NCBI GenBank assembly: GCA_017163975.1
Contig: JAFFSR010000397.1
Location: 494,501 to 558,500 of the forward strand
Direction: 5' to 3'
From: Anastatus disparis
Lineage: Eukaryota > Arthropoda > Insecta > Hymenoptera > Eupelmidae
DNA: 64,000 bases
Position numbers and translations under genes: made by a program. The notes under the pieces were generated by a model. It saw only the letters and a list, made by a program, of their open reading frames with translations. It had not been told where the DNA came from and did no database searches. Positions 12,403 to 23,763 of the stretch are shown here, piece by piece (position 1 is the stretch's first letter; each line of letters begins with the position of its first letter).

Positions 12403-12958
12403 TATAGAATTATTACTTTTTGTTCACTTTTCTATCTATTATTTCTATTCTACGCACTCCATATTTCAATTTGATTACATTTTTTTGTGCATCATGCATA
12501 TAATAAATTTTTAAATTTTTTTCTTTTTTATTTACTCCTCTAAAGTCCATAATATATCTTGACCTTTTATAAATTTTCTTTTAATATAATAGTTCACTAT
12601 ATTTTTAGGAATGTTTTACAATTGAGTTAAAGACGTAAGTTATGGGTGCATTGCTTGCTTACATAAAAAAATTATTTCTTTTATTTACTACATTGCCAAA
12701 CAATAATGACGCTTGTGTGTATATAAAGAGACATATGTAGAAATATCTTTTTTTTTATCTTATTAAACTTCTCTCAAAAGTGTCATTATTCTTCAACGTA
12801 TACATCTCGGTTACAGCTTTTGTATACTCAACGCTTTTCATCTAATTCAAGGAGTTATTTCTTTTATCAATTCGCATTTGCTGGCATTATTTTCATGCTT
12901 TTGTACAATATATGCGAGTATGCTTAAGAAATTCACAAAACTATATTAGATTTTATTC
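12403..12958. other. Intergenic, no gene recognised
   Basis: AT-rich; contains the second copy of the block also seen at 10491. Nothing coding. Confidence 0.45.
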
Positions 12959-13881
12959 TGTAACATGGCAAATTGGCCATGTTACTTGAACCTTGGTTTT
13001 ATAATACGAGAATATAGGCGGCAGAAGGAAGACGTTAAATACGCGTGCGGTTAAGAGAGAGACAACGCCAGTCAAGCTAAAGCCAATCCCAAGCCACTAA
13101 CTATACACGTGTGCATAGCACATCACGATACCATTAACATACAGTAAAGCAACCAACGTGCCTAGTCTACGCATAGCCTGACTCTAGTAATCAAGTAGAC
13201 GGAAAAGGCAAGAGTATATGGTGGCGCGCATAGCGTGCCACATAAAGAAGGAAAAAGCATCCATTTTGAGATGCTCATTCCTTTTGGCGTTTGCGTACAG
13301 GTCGGTCGACTTGACGTTTTTTGTGCTTGCGCAACCGATTGTATAAAGCGAAATAAGTCTTATATACCTCTTGTGTTTTTGTTTTCTTAGTATAAAGGAG
13401 AGTACTTATTGTCTGAGTGTAAAAGCATAAATGCTTTTTATAATCTCGATTCTATTTAAGCTTTAACGATTAAGTTACATCGTTATTTTTCTTTGCTCTG
13501 TGCGCGTGTGAGCTGGTGACCACGTGTGCGGTATTAATTCATGCGTCCGGCTTTCTTTCTAGCTTTCGTTTAAGCTAATTCGTTGTGTAGCTTTTGAAAA
13601 AATACCCCACATCAATTATTTAAGCGCATCGTTGTCTCTCTTTTCGCCACATTGATTTAATATTCGTACGATTAAGATAAGTTACGAAGTCGCGTCCTTA
13701 TCACGCGACTGGCGCCTTTTTCTGTGTATAGCTAGTGTTCATCATTTAATAAAATTTATAAATTTCAGCTGATTTCTTTTTTTTTTGTTCTGTGTGTATG
13801 TTATAGTGTAATAACCAATTTTACTTCTAGCTATACATTTAGCTAAATTAATACGACCACCTGATCCCCACGGTTGTTACA
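12959..13881 (+). mobile_element. Solo LTR, copy B (923 bp, TSD ATTC)
   Basis: Ends TGTAACATGGC and CGGTTGTTACA (imperfect inverted termini within TG...CA), flanked by ATTC at 12955-12958 and 13882-13885. It aligns end to end with copy A at 1175-2090. No internal retroelement sequence adjoins it, so it is a solo LTR. Confidence 0.88.
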
Positions 13882-13894
13882 ATTCATCGCTATA

Positions 13895-15303
13895 CTCTAC
13901 TGAAAAAAACCACATGGGATCCCTTATGGGATCATTTACGGTTTCCCATATGGGGTTTAAGCACGGGATCCCATTAAGCGTCCACAAACTCAATTCTAAA
14001 TATAATATAGGACCAAATATGGGATCCCACATGACGTCGACAAAACTTAATTTTAAATGTGGGATCCCACATGGAGTCTTATATGGGGTCCACAAACTCA
14101 ATTCTAAATATAATATGGGATTGCATATAGCATCACATATGGGATCCCATATGAGGTCGACAAAACTCAATTTCAAATGCGTGGTATCTACATGGGTCCC
14201 ATATAGGGTCCACAAATTTAATTCTGAATATAATATGGGATCGCAAATGGGATCATATATGGGAACGCATATGAGGTCGGCTAAACTTAATTTCAAATAT
14301 GTGGGATCCCATATGGGGTCCACAAACTTAATTCTAAATATAATATGGGATCACGTATGAGATCACATATGGGACTCATATAAGTTTAGTCAGAATTTTT
14401 TACTCAATTTTTTTTCTATTTATTTTAATGAGAAAATATAAGTTAAGAAATATTAATTGTTTACGTTAAATAGATGTTAAAATATATTCTCGGGATGAAA
14501 ATCTTTATTCAATATTTTTTGAAATATTTTCATTAATTATTAGTCAAATACAATATAAATAAATAAATGAAATTATAAGTAGTTGGGGACTTTATTTTTT
14601 ACTTAATTAGTAATTGTAACAAAGTTTAAGTTCTTTTAGGCAATAAAAAAGATATGTTTTATTTTATATAAATCTATCCTGTGCAATAGTCCACGTATTA
14701 GCATCAGCAACAATGATAGTGTCATCAGCATACGATGTAATAGTCTCCTTAGGCAAGCCATTCAGTAGATCATTAACTTACAGAATGAATTATGAAGGTC
14801 CCAATATTGTTCCTTAGGGAACATCAGTTATCACAGTTTGAGGTATACTTGTTTCACTCTGTATTTAACCATCTACTTTCTATCTAAAAGATAGCTTTTT
14901 AAAAGTTTCAATACTTTTCCTCTAAATATATAAGTATATAATAAATTTTTTTTACTTTTATGACATATTTTTTGTTTAAAATAGATGACTTAAATGACTT
15001 AAATAAAAGAAAAATATATTCTGATTTTAGCTATATGGGTCCCGCATGGGATCCTATATGTGATCTCATATTATATTTAAAATTGAGTTTGTGGACCCCT
15101 TATGGGATCCTATGTGGGATCCCACATATTTAAAATTGAGTTTTGTCGACCTCATATGGGATCCTACATGTGATCCCATATTATATTTAGAATTGAGTTT
15201 GTGGACCCTTTATGGGATCCTGCGTTAAAATCCCATATGGGAATCCATAAAGGATCTTATATGAAATCTCATAAGGGATCCTATGTGGTTTTTTTCAGTA
15301 GGG
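13895..15303. mobile_element. Foldback element with ATATGGGATCC-unit arms and captured RT fragment
   Basis: Left end CTCTACTGAAAAAAACCACA and right end TGTGGTTTTTTTCAGTAGGG. The flanks are TA on the left and TG on the right, a possibly decayed TA duplication. The arms (13895-14390 and about 15035-15303) are built from GGGATCC/ATATGGGATC units inside a larger ~120-bp tandem unit that also contains GGTCGACAAAACT and GGTCCACAAACT. The 148-codon frames on both strands are repeat translations. The ~640-bp centre is unrelated to the arms and holds a dead LINE RT fragment. Confidence 0.85.
14675..14905 (-). pseudogene. LINE reverse-transcriptase fragment inside the foldback
   Basis: On the minus strand one frame reads SETSIPQTVITDVP, stop, GTILGPS, then VNDLLNGLPKETITSYADDT and IIVADANTWTIAQ. 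This matches RT motifs 4-5 of Jockey/CR1-like LINEs: GVPQGTxLGP (Gln now a stop), INDL and YADD. At least four nonsense codons are present, so it is a fossil of about 75 residues. It lies between the two repeat arms, so it was either captured by the element or inserted before the arms spread. Confidence 0.8.
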
Positions 15304-15313
15304 TGTTCCTTAA

Positions 15314-15742
15314 GAGGCGGTCGGAACCAAATCGGTGACTTGCGGTATATATCAAGTCAGCATTTTTCGCTTTACGATAATATTTTGTATATTTTTATGG
15401 CTTAAACTATTTCAAATCATTCTTTATATACATGACTAGAGGAAATGACTATATTTTTACCATATGAATAAGTAAATAAATTATTATAAGCATTTATTAC
15501 AAATATCAAACTGACTTGACATATACCGCATGCAAAAAACTGTCGTGTCGATTGTTAGGTGGCATTTTTCGCTTTATAACAATATTTTGTATATTTTTGT
15601 GGCTTTAACTATTTTAAATTATTCTTTATATACATGACTAGAGGAAATGATTATATTTTTACCATATTAATCAATGAATAAATTATTATAAGCATTTATT
15701 ACAAGCACCGAACTAAGTCACCGATTTGGTTCCGACCGCCTC
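15314..15742. mobile_element. TTAA-flanked MITE with GAGGCGGTCGG ends
   Basis: Terminal inverted repeats GAGGCGGTCGGAACCAAATC and GATTTGGTTCCGACCGCCTC are flanked by TTAA (15310-15313, 15743-15746). The interior is a ~190-bp direct duplication beginning GCATTTTTCGCTTTA (15370 and 15569). The TTAA target suggests piggyBac-type mobilisation; no transposase is present. Confidence 0.82.
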
Positions 15743-15789
15743 TTAAAACCTTTTTCCCCTCTTTTCTCCCCTTTTGTTTTAACTTGTTT

Positions 15790-17800
15790 TTCCTATGTTT
15801 TAAATTCCCGGTCAAAAAAGGTTAGCTATAAAATATAGCTAAAAAAATAGTTAAAAAAATAGTTAAATATATAGCTATATCGAGCTGTTTTTACAGCTAT
15901 ATCGATGTGTTTTTTTAGCTCTTTTTTATAGTTAAAAATGTACTTAATTTTATAGTTAATAATTTCGTTATCTACCGAAAATATTAATAGCTACCTTTTC
16001 AACTATATTTTATAGCTATTATTATAGTTAAAAAAACACTTAAATTTTTAGTGTATTTATTACAATATATTAATAGCTAGATATTTAACTATACTTTATA
16101 GCTGAAAATAAATGGTTTTTTAGATATTCTTTATCGTTGAAAATATACCTAAATTTTTAGTTGATAATTTGTTTATTACTCATAGATATTTAGCTGAAAA
16201 AACATGAATATTGCTATAATATAAATGAATATAGCTGTATTTTACATATATTTTTAGCTGTTTTTATAGATGCTTTTTTTTGACCGAGAACAGCTGAAAA
16301 TATAACTGTAATTTCAGCTGTATTTTTAGCTGTTTTTTAGCTATATTTTTAACAATTTTTTTCAGCTAAACATTATAAGAGTAGCTTTCAGATATACTCG
16401 AGTTTATTTATATTGTCCTTCCCTATCTTCGCTGTAAATTGATTAAACTATACATACACTAAATCTAACTAGGAGAGTATCAGACCTCCGGATCACGGAT
16501 TTTGCTCAAACTTTGTGATAAGTTTTTAGATGTCAAAATATGAAAGGAAACAGAATTTTAGACCCCATCGCTCAATATTTCCCTAGTTACAGGCAATTAA
16601 AGAATATCACTAAAAAAGTTACTAGATTTTCAAACGCATATAGTTCCTTAGCATTGATAGCTAGAAGCTTATACCTTTTTTTAAATGAAAGCTAAGCTCA
16701 AATCCTTTCGAAATAGTAGTTATAGCATGTAAAAATATTATTTTTTCCCAAAGTTATAGCGTGATAAACATTGGACCTGATTTTTCTTTTTAAAACATTA
16801 ATTAATAAAAAAAGCTGAAATTGGGTCTAATGTTTATTACGCTATAACTTTGGGAAAAAATAATATTTTTACATGCTATAACTACTATTTCGAAAGGATT
16901 TGAGCTTAGCTTTCATTTAAAAAAAGGTATAAGCTTCTAGCTATCAATGCTAAGGAACTATATGCGTTTGAAAATCTAGTAACTTTTTTAGTGATATTCT
17001 TTAATTGCCTGTAACTAGGGAAATATTGAGCGTTGGGGTCTAAAATTCTGTTTCCTTTCATATTTTGACATCTTAAAACTTATCACAAAGTTTGAGCAAA
17101 ATCCGTGATCCGGAGGTCTGATACTCTCCTAGTAAGTAATAATGTCCCTGGGGTCGCTAGAAAACACGCACGCATTTTTTAGTAACGGTAAGATAGATCG
17201 GTCTTATATACAAAGTGTACTCAACTCTCACCACTTGCGGGAGTTGGACACAAATTTCAACGAGTCAAAACAGCTATATTTTAAGCTTAATTTTTAGCTA
17301 ATTTTTTTAGCTAAACGTTTTTGACGCACTTTGTATATAAGACCGATCCATCTTACCGTTACTAAAAAATGCGCGCGTGTTTTCTACGACCCCAGGGACA
17401 TTATTACTTAGATTTAGTGTATGTATAGGTTAATCAATTTACAGCGAAGGTAGGGAAGGACAATATAAATAAATTCGAGTATATCTGAAAGCTACTCTAA
17501 TAATGTTTAGCTAAAAAAATTGTTAAAAATATAGCTAAAAAACAGCTAAAAATACAGCTGAAATTACAGTTATATTTTCAGCTGTTCTCGGTCAAAAAAA
17601 ACATCTATAAAAACAGCTAAAAATATATGTAAAATACAGCTATATTTATTTATATTATAGCAATATTTATGTTTTTTCAGCTAAATATCTATGAGTAATA
17701 ACCAAATTATCAACTAAAAATTTAGGTATATTTTCAACGATAAAGAATATCTAAAAAACCATTTATATTCAGCTATAAAGTATAGTGCCCTTCATTGACC
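15790..17800. repeat. 2-kb palindrome built of AGCTATA/TAGCTA units
   Basis: The left arm (about 15800-16465) and right arm (about 17402-17800) mirror each other, e.g. GAGTAGCTTTCAGATATACT versus AGTATATCTGAAAGCTACTC and AGCTGTTTTTATAGATG versus CATCTATAAAAACAGCT. Inside is a second stem: GTCCCTGGGGTCG...TTTTTTAGTAACGGTAAGAT at 17150 mirrored at 17335-17400. Short TTTAGCTAT-type units make up the arms. A younger MITE (16469-17132) splits the left arm. No ORF. Confidence 0.8.
16469..17132. mobile_element. Palindromic MITE with TAA target, nested
   Basis: CTAGGAGAGTATCAGACCTC at the left and GAGGTCTGATACTCTCCTAG at the right; the whole element is a near-perfect palindrome with its centre near 16800. 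It is flanked by TAA (16466-16468, 17133-17135). The unoccupied site survives in the opposite arm of the host palindrome (about 17400-17425, CATACACTAAATCTAAGTAA in reverse complement). A 3-bp TWA-type target is typical of PIF/Harbinger elements. Relatives: 49944-50338 and 56072-56205. Confidence 0.87.
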
Positions 17801-17960
17801 TAGTCCTTCTTTCTATATGCTATATCTCCTTTATTGTGTTCAATAGCTTTATCGTCTTCATCAAATACTTCATTTATTATTACATAGTTTTATATTTTTC
17901 TTCAATAACTTATTTTCATTTTTCAATATAAAATTATCGACGTGCCCATCATTGGCTCTC

Positions 17961-18246
17961 CCGGACAAAAAAATCCAGCTGTGTTTCCCAGTTAAATTTC
18001 CCAACCTGGCTGGGCAGGGCTAGATTATAGCTGGATTTCACTAGATTTCCTAAAGGATTCCCAGTCAGACAATTCACGTATATTTATTCCTGGATGTCCA
18101 CCTATTTTTAACTGGAAATCTATCTATAAATCCAGTTGAAAGTAGGTGGACATCCAGGAATAAATATACGTGAATTGTCTGACTGGGAATCCTTAAGTAA
18201 ATCTAGTGAAGTCCAACTGGGAAATCCAGCTGGATTTTTTGTCTGG
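17961..18246. mobile_element. Small palindromic MITE with CCGGACAAAAAAATCC ends
   Basis: Ends CCGGACAAAAAAATCCAGCT and AGCTGGATTTTTTGTCTGG, with TC on both sides. The interior carries TCCAGCTG/CTGGGAAAT units and a central stem (TGTCCACCTA...TAGGTGGACA). It interrupts the repetitive 3' part of the Gag-protease relic between ATTGGCTC and TGTCTTCC. Confidence 0.75.
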
Positions 18247-19304
18247 TCTGTCTTCCTTTATGTAAACAATATCTCTTTCTATATTTTTCACTTCTACAAT
18301 TTATCATTTATTTTTATATAATTTACGTGTTTACCTTTTTTCAATAATTCTTATCCATCATTTAAAATAACATTTGTGGCATGCCCATCATTGGCTTTGC
18401 CCTTCGTTGTGTCAACAGCATTTTTCTCATTTTTATAAAATATATCATTTATTTTGATATAATTCACATATTTACCTCTTTTCAATAATTCATTTTCATC
18501 ATGAAATTCAAAATTATTGGTACGCCCATCTCTGGCCTTGCCCTTCTTTATAGTAACAAGATTTTCCTTCTTTTCTTTTATATCTTTAATATTTACATCA
18601 ATTACTTTATTTTCTGTAATATTAGTCATACTCTGATTTTTCTTCAATAATCTGACTTCATTATTACAATTAATTCTATTGACATGCTCATCATTAGCTA
18701 TGCCGTCATTTACATAATTATTATTTCCTTCTTCTTCATCATAACATTATTCTATATCTACAGCATTTTTCTGTTTATTTTCATTTTTTCCTAATGTGTT
18801 ATTACGCTTTATATTAGTAGCCTTCTTCATTAATTTCTTGTTTATTTCTTTATTTGTATCTTCTATAAGTATCGCATCATCGTTTTGGGTTTTCATTTGA
18901 CCTTTCTTCGGTTTTTTTCATCATAACATTTCGTTATTTAACGTCACTGCTCTTCTCTTTCTTCTTTCTCTGGGTTATTAATATTATGTCACTCTTCTTG
19001 TTTTGATTTAAACTTAGTTGGTTTGATTTTCTGTTTATTTTTCAATGTCACTGATGATATGCAATGGGTCTTGCGATTCTTCGGTACTTGAATTGTATGT
19101 TTCTTGCTGTAAATGTCTTATTTCTGTTTTTCCTTGCTCGACTTTATCGAAATCTTCGTCGTGTAATTGCTTATATCTCTCTTTAAATTCTTCTTGTGTA
19201 CTATCGCCGCTTTTTGAAACACTTTCTTGTTTCTCAAAATTAAATTTGTTAGAACTAGTATTTATACTTTTACCCGCAGTATCTAAGTCTCCAATATTTA
19301 ACAA
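18247..19304 (-). pseudogene. Repetitive downstream part of a decayed LTR retroelement
   Basis: Broken minus-strand frames (18351-18647, 19035-19304) carry a degenerate tandem module of ~165 bp that encodes GKARDGRTNN / GKANDGHATN-like words followed by ELLKRGKYVNYIK. Further copies of its core (GCCCATCATTGGC on the plus strand) lie near 17945, 18378 and 18690. It follows the protease-like frame, where a reverse transcriptase would be expected, but no RT motif is visible. The function of the repeats is unknown. Confidence 0.5.
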
Positions 19305-19397
19305 TCATCTATCATATTCTTCTTCTTTCTCCGTCGTTAAATCTACATCTTAATTTTTCTTACATTTTTCTTGTTTTTCTTTGCGTTTGTAAGATTT

Positions 19398-19843
19398 TTA
19401 TTTATGGCTCTTATTCCTGACAAACACAAAATATTTCTCTGTCTGGGAATGATTTTCTTTATACTCATTATCCATAATATTTGCCTCATCTGAGGAGCCC
19501 TCCCACGCTATTTCAAAAGGTATCACATAACCTTCATATTCTAAGTTATTTGCAAAGTAATTAATTTTTTCTTTTGTTCGCGTTAAAAAATCCGTGCTCA
19601 AAATTCCGCTTCCTTTATGAGAAACTCGTCGTCTATTAAATAAAATTTAATTTCTTTATTTTCTAAATTTACAATGAGTTTTCCTACTGTTACTAAATAA
19701 TAAGACGTAATACCTCTTAATCTTATCGATTCTTGCATGTCAATATGAATATAGAGGGATACTTCGGATTTCTTTACTATACTTACAGAGGCTCTAGTAT
19801 CTAACATAAACTCAAGTGGCCTTTTAAATTCTCCCACGTCCAC
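19398..19843 (-). pseudogene. Retroviral-type aspartyl protease domain, degenerate
   Basis: The minus-strand frame at 19843-19598 reads KRPLEFMLDTRASVSIVKKS, the flap-and-active-site region of a retropepsin in which the expected DTGAS is DTRAS (Gly to Arg, expected to abolish activity). A second frame (19601-19398) continues with MSTDFLTRTKEKINYFAN, corresponding to the GILGxDFL strand of Ty3/gypsy-type proteases. The two frames overlap by a few bases and differ by a shift. It lies just downstream of a zinc-knuckle gag remnant, giving gag-protease order. Confidence 0.72.
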
Positions 19844-20023
19844 CCTTATTAATTGATGCAGTACTTGCTTGATTCAAGTTTACTGTTTCAACGTGGACGA
19901 GCCATCGCTCGCTGCATGTGACGTAGTTGGGTGCATGCTAGCCGTTGTCTCTCTCTCCACGCCCAGTTGAGGGAGAGTCAAACCATTTCTCTGTGACTCT
20001 TGTCCTAAACGCGTGTCTTGCTG

Positions 20024-20330
20024 TCATTTAAAACACTGATTGCGAGTGTGGCCAGGTTTACCACAGTAATAACGTGTTAAATTTGAAAAATTATTAGTAT
20101 TCCGAGATGGCGAGTTATACGGGCCTCTTCTTGAAAAATTATTATTATTATTCTGATTGTTATTGCTGTTATTTCTAAAATTTGCAGCATAATGATTTCG
20201 CCCTATATTTTGATTTTCGCTGTTATTTCCTCTAGTTTTCCTATACGAGTAGAAGAAATTATTAGTTTCCCGTGTATTCCCTACTAAAGCATTTCCATCC
20301 TCTGGCAAAGCTCGTTAATTTCTTTGGTTC
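20024..20330 (-). pseudogene. Gag nucleocapsid remnant with defective zinc knuckle
   Basis: The minus-strand frame is Asn-rich (NNSNNNQNNNNNFSRRGP) and ends in RYYCGKPGHTRNQC, a CX2CX4HX4C retroviral zinc knuckle whose first Cys is Arg (CGT in place of TGT). It stops right after QCFK. The 180-bp gap to the protease frame still reads as Gag/Pol linker with scattered stops. Together with 19843-18247 it marks an old LTR retrotransposon of gypsy-like type inserted in minus orientation; neither LTR was identified. Confidence 0.72.
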
Positions 20331-20440
20331 TGTTTCTGCTGCTACATCTTCTACTTCTGCTGGGTCTACCAGATAGCTTTGATCCAAAGGGTAAAGCCAG
20401 GTAAGGTTGTGAAAATTGCCCACGCAACTTTTGAGACCTA

Positions 20441-20971
20441 CACTGTTAAAATAAATATGAAATTTAATGCATGTACATTAATTTTCAGTGAAAATCGCAC
20501 ATGAAATTTAATTTGTTTCGTGCATTAAAATGATATTAAAGTATATTGCACATGGAAATCAATGATTTTTATTATAAATTTAATGCAGATTTGCATAAGA
20601 ATTAATACATTTTACTGTAATTTTACTATGAAATTGTATGAAATTCAATTCAAAATCAAATGAAACTTAATGCAAAAATTACATGAAATTTGCTTCCAGT
20701 GCGTACATGAAATTTAATATGTTTACTGGAATCTAGTTTCACGTAATTTTCGCATTAAATTTCATGTGATACCATAATACAATTATATGAAATTACATGA
20801 AATTTAATACAAAATGTATTAATTTTTATGCAAATCTACATTAAATGTATGTTAAAAAACATTGTTTTTCATGCATATTGTACTTAAATATCACTTTAAT
20901 GGACAAAACACATTAAATTTCATGCGGAACTGCATTAAATTTCATGTATTTTTTGGCCATTTTTTGCAGTG
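20441..20971. mobile_element. Foldback MITE with CACTG ends and ATGAAATTTAATGC units
   Basis: The ends CACTGTTAAAATAAATATG and TTTTTTGCAGTG are bordered by TA (20439-20440, 20972-20973). The interior repeats CATGAAATTTAATGCA-like words on both strands and folds on itself. The other arm of the host palindrome (about 23318-23334) lacks the insert and keeps the same spacing, though it has AG where TA is expected. Confidence 0.8.
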
Positions 20972-22981
20972 TAACCTATACCACTTTGTTTACTATGAAA
21001 AAAAAAATCTTTCTAAAAAGATTTAAACCCAAGGTTGGACATGCAGATCTAAAAAGTAAGGTTATGTTTATTTTCGATGTTTTGATGACATCTCGGCTTA
21101 ATTTTAATTGACTTGAAAATTTGAACGGGAAGTGATAGGTAATTGTAAATGTAATAAAATAAAATGCATTCCGAAATTTTGATAAAAATTTTTTAAAAAA
21201 TTCAAATTAAAAAAAAAAATTAAATTAGAATAAATTAATTTTATTTAATTTTCAAACTAAATTAAAAAATTAACATTTTTTTTACACGTTTGAAAAATTT
21301 TAAATGCTATATAAATCACATTTTGGGATGAGTCAGCTCAAAACAAATATATGACTCATATTTTGTGTATATCTTTAATTATGAATTGAGAATTTTTGTT
21401 TCTCAAGATTGAGATTTGTATATGAATTATAATTATATTTAATCCATAACTATTAAATATCATTGTAATAATTTTAGAGTATCTTGTAGTAAGCTCATAA
21501 ATAATTACTGCGCATGCGCATATTTTACAATTGCGAACTTGTATGCATAATGGGCGTATTTCGCAAGTCGTACGTATGCACTAATGTAATAATATTAATA
21601 TAAATATAATTATAAATACTATTAATATTAATATCCATGTAATATTTTAATTTGTGTTATTTTGAGATATTTTCATATTAGGTTTTATTATTTAAGATTA
21701 GTTTTCATTTCCTTTTGTTATTCAAAGTTAATATATATTACACTTTATGATGGAAATTAATTTTAATTATATTTTCTAATTTAAAATTTATTTTTTTATT
21801 ATTTTTTTTTTATATTGATTAATTTTTTTTTTCATCCTATTAAAGTGTCTAAATTCAGACAAAAAATAACAAAAATTAATTGAAAAGAATAGAAAGTAAA
21901 AAATAAAATAACAATTAATAGCAATCATTTATAGAAAATAATAAAAACTATATTTTTCTGCCAGGGTTCTCGGAAATATTTTCGATTTAATGTAATCTTA
22001 TCAGAATAATTGTTCAATAGAGCTCAATGATTTTAGAACAAGTTCACAGCTGATAAACATGACCATGCATTGTAACCCTTTTTGAATTTTTCGTATTTCC
22101 GTTGTTATTTATAAATAAATCTCAATTTTGATGGATGACGATTCTAAGTCCCAATTTTAATCTTGAAATGACGCAAGTGCCATCATTGATTTCATTATGG
22201 ATTCGACAATTATGAAAAATTCAAACATATGAGTAATAACTTTTTTACAATTTAATGGTTTTGTTTGAGATTTTTCCACTTTTGACGTGAAATCATAATT
22301 TTAAAGCCCAAAACGAATTTTCTCTTACCAATAATGTATACTATGATAATGTTTATTGGAGAAGAACGATACAATATTAATACGATAGGCTGATTTTCCA
22401 AATATCTGTGGAAAAAACTAAGTTTATTTTGAAATTTTCTCAATTATTCTGTTAAATATGACTACTTTTCGATTCGTACCTCAATTTGTAGAATCTATTA
22501 CAATTTCATATTGTATGATATGATGGTTTTTAAAGTTTTTTGAATTTAAAAAGTTAGTGCATAAGTTTGCCCGTCCGTTAAAATCATAAAATTATGAAAA
22601 AAGTGAATTTCAATTATTTTAATGACGGCACACCACTTGAAAAAATATGAAAAAATTCATAATAAAAGATATATACAAAATACAAGTCACATATTTGTTT
22701 TGAGCTGACTCATGCCAAAATGTGATTCTTAGAGCATTTTGAATATTTCAAACGTGTCTCAAACCTTCAATTCTAGATAAAAAATTTCGGAATGCATTTT
22801 ATTTTATTTCATTTGCAATTAGCATTTTGCATGAAAAAAAGTATTATATCCGTCAAATAGAATACGAAAAAATAAAAGACCCGTATTTTTTTGTTTTTCA
22901 AAATATGATGAATTGCAAAAGTTACAGCCGATATAAGTTATTACAATTTTGATATATATAGATATAGTGCTATGATTAATG

Positions 22982-23021
22982 ACGTCACGATTGCTATTGG
23001 CAAAATGACAATCGTGACGTC
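22982..23021. repeat. Hairpin with two TGACGTCA sites
   Basis: TGACGTCACGATTG and CAATCGTGACGTCA face each other across a 16-nt loop, at the tip of the inner stem of the 3-kb palindrome. Each arm carries the canonical CRE octamer TGACGTCA. It may simply be a palindrome tip; regulatory activity is not shown. Confidence 0.6.
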
Positions 23022-23389
23022 ACACCAATTTCAGCTGCTTCTATCTCTTTAAGTTTTCATTTTCACGAAAAAAGAAAAAATACGTGTCCTTAATTTTTTC
23101 ATTTTCTTAATAACGGATGTAATGGATTTTTAAAAAAAATTTCATGCAACATCCCAATTACCTATCACCTCCCGTTCGAGTTTTTCAAATCGATTAAAAT
23201 TGAGCCGAAATATCGTCAAAAATCAAAAATAAACATAACCTTACTTTTTAGATCTGCATGTCCAGCCTTGGATTTAAAACTTTTCAGAAAGATTTCTTTT
23301 TTTTTATAATAAACAAAGTGGTATAGGTCTGGTCTCAAAAGTCACGTGGGCAATTTTCATACCCTTACTTGGCTATACCCTTTTTAAGC

Positions 23390-23570
23390 CGTTCGCTTTC
23401 TAGCGCCAGGCAGTGACATAGGAGATGTTCCAAGGTTTCTTCTTCCTTATTGTATTCTCTACAGTAGTTATCTTTGGTCTTGCCCATTGGTTTGAGCCTG
23501 GTTTTTGTAGCACAGTGATTCGTTTTTACTCCTGTGATTATGCTGACTAGGGTTCTCTTATGGCCTAACC
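23390..23570 (-). pseudogene. LINE C-terminal fragment (His/Cys-rich tail)
   Basis: The minus strand encodes GHKRTLVSIITGVKTNHCAT, then RLKPMGKTKDNYCREYNKEE and ETLEHLLCHCLALESER. This follows the conserved tail of R1/Jockey-like LINE ORF2 proteins (MG...C..C.....ET.EH.LC.CPAL), with the second Cys of the first pair lost (CREY). Only about 60 residues survive. It abuts the right end of the 3-kb palindrome. Confidence 0.72.
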
Positions 23571-23763
23571 GCTCCTTGGTTTTCTTTTCATCTATTTTCG
23601 GCCACGATTTCCTGGATATTTTTCAATCACTGAAAAACTATGCTAAAGAAAATGGTTTTAAGTTTGTTTGGCATAGAGGTTGTAAATTTATGGTGAGGAG
23701 GAAGAGAGGGGAGAAAGTACATAGTGTGACGTCACAACTTGTTATTTAGACGAATAGCAAGTG

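Larger units (their letters stand above)
20386..23385. repeat. 3-kb palindromic element
   Basis: AAAGGGTAAAGCCAGGTAAG at the left mirrors CTTACTTGGCTATACCCTTT at the right. Long stretches match throughout, including TAAGGTTATGTTTATTTT versus AAAATAAACATAACCTTA, GAACGGGAAGTGATAGGTAA versus TTACCTATCACCTCCCGTTC, and GATGAGTCAGCTCAAAACAA versus TTGTTTTGAGCTGACTCATG. The left arm contains a younger insertion (20441-20971); the right arm contains an inner stem at 22840-23122. No intact ORF. Confidence 0.82.

Noticed and set aside
12007..12514. ORFs of 83 and 99 codons with nearly the same peptide
   Set aside because: They are the two arms of the 11958-12402 palindrome read on opposite strands; Phe/Lys-rich composition.
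13877..14360. Two overlapping 148-codon ORFs on opposite strands
   Set aside because: Both are translations of the GGGATCC/ATATGGG tandem repeat arm; the periodic peptide follows the DNA repeat and has no domain.
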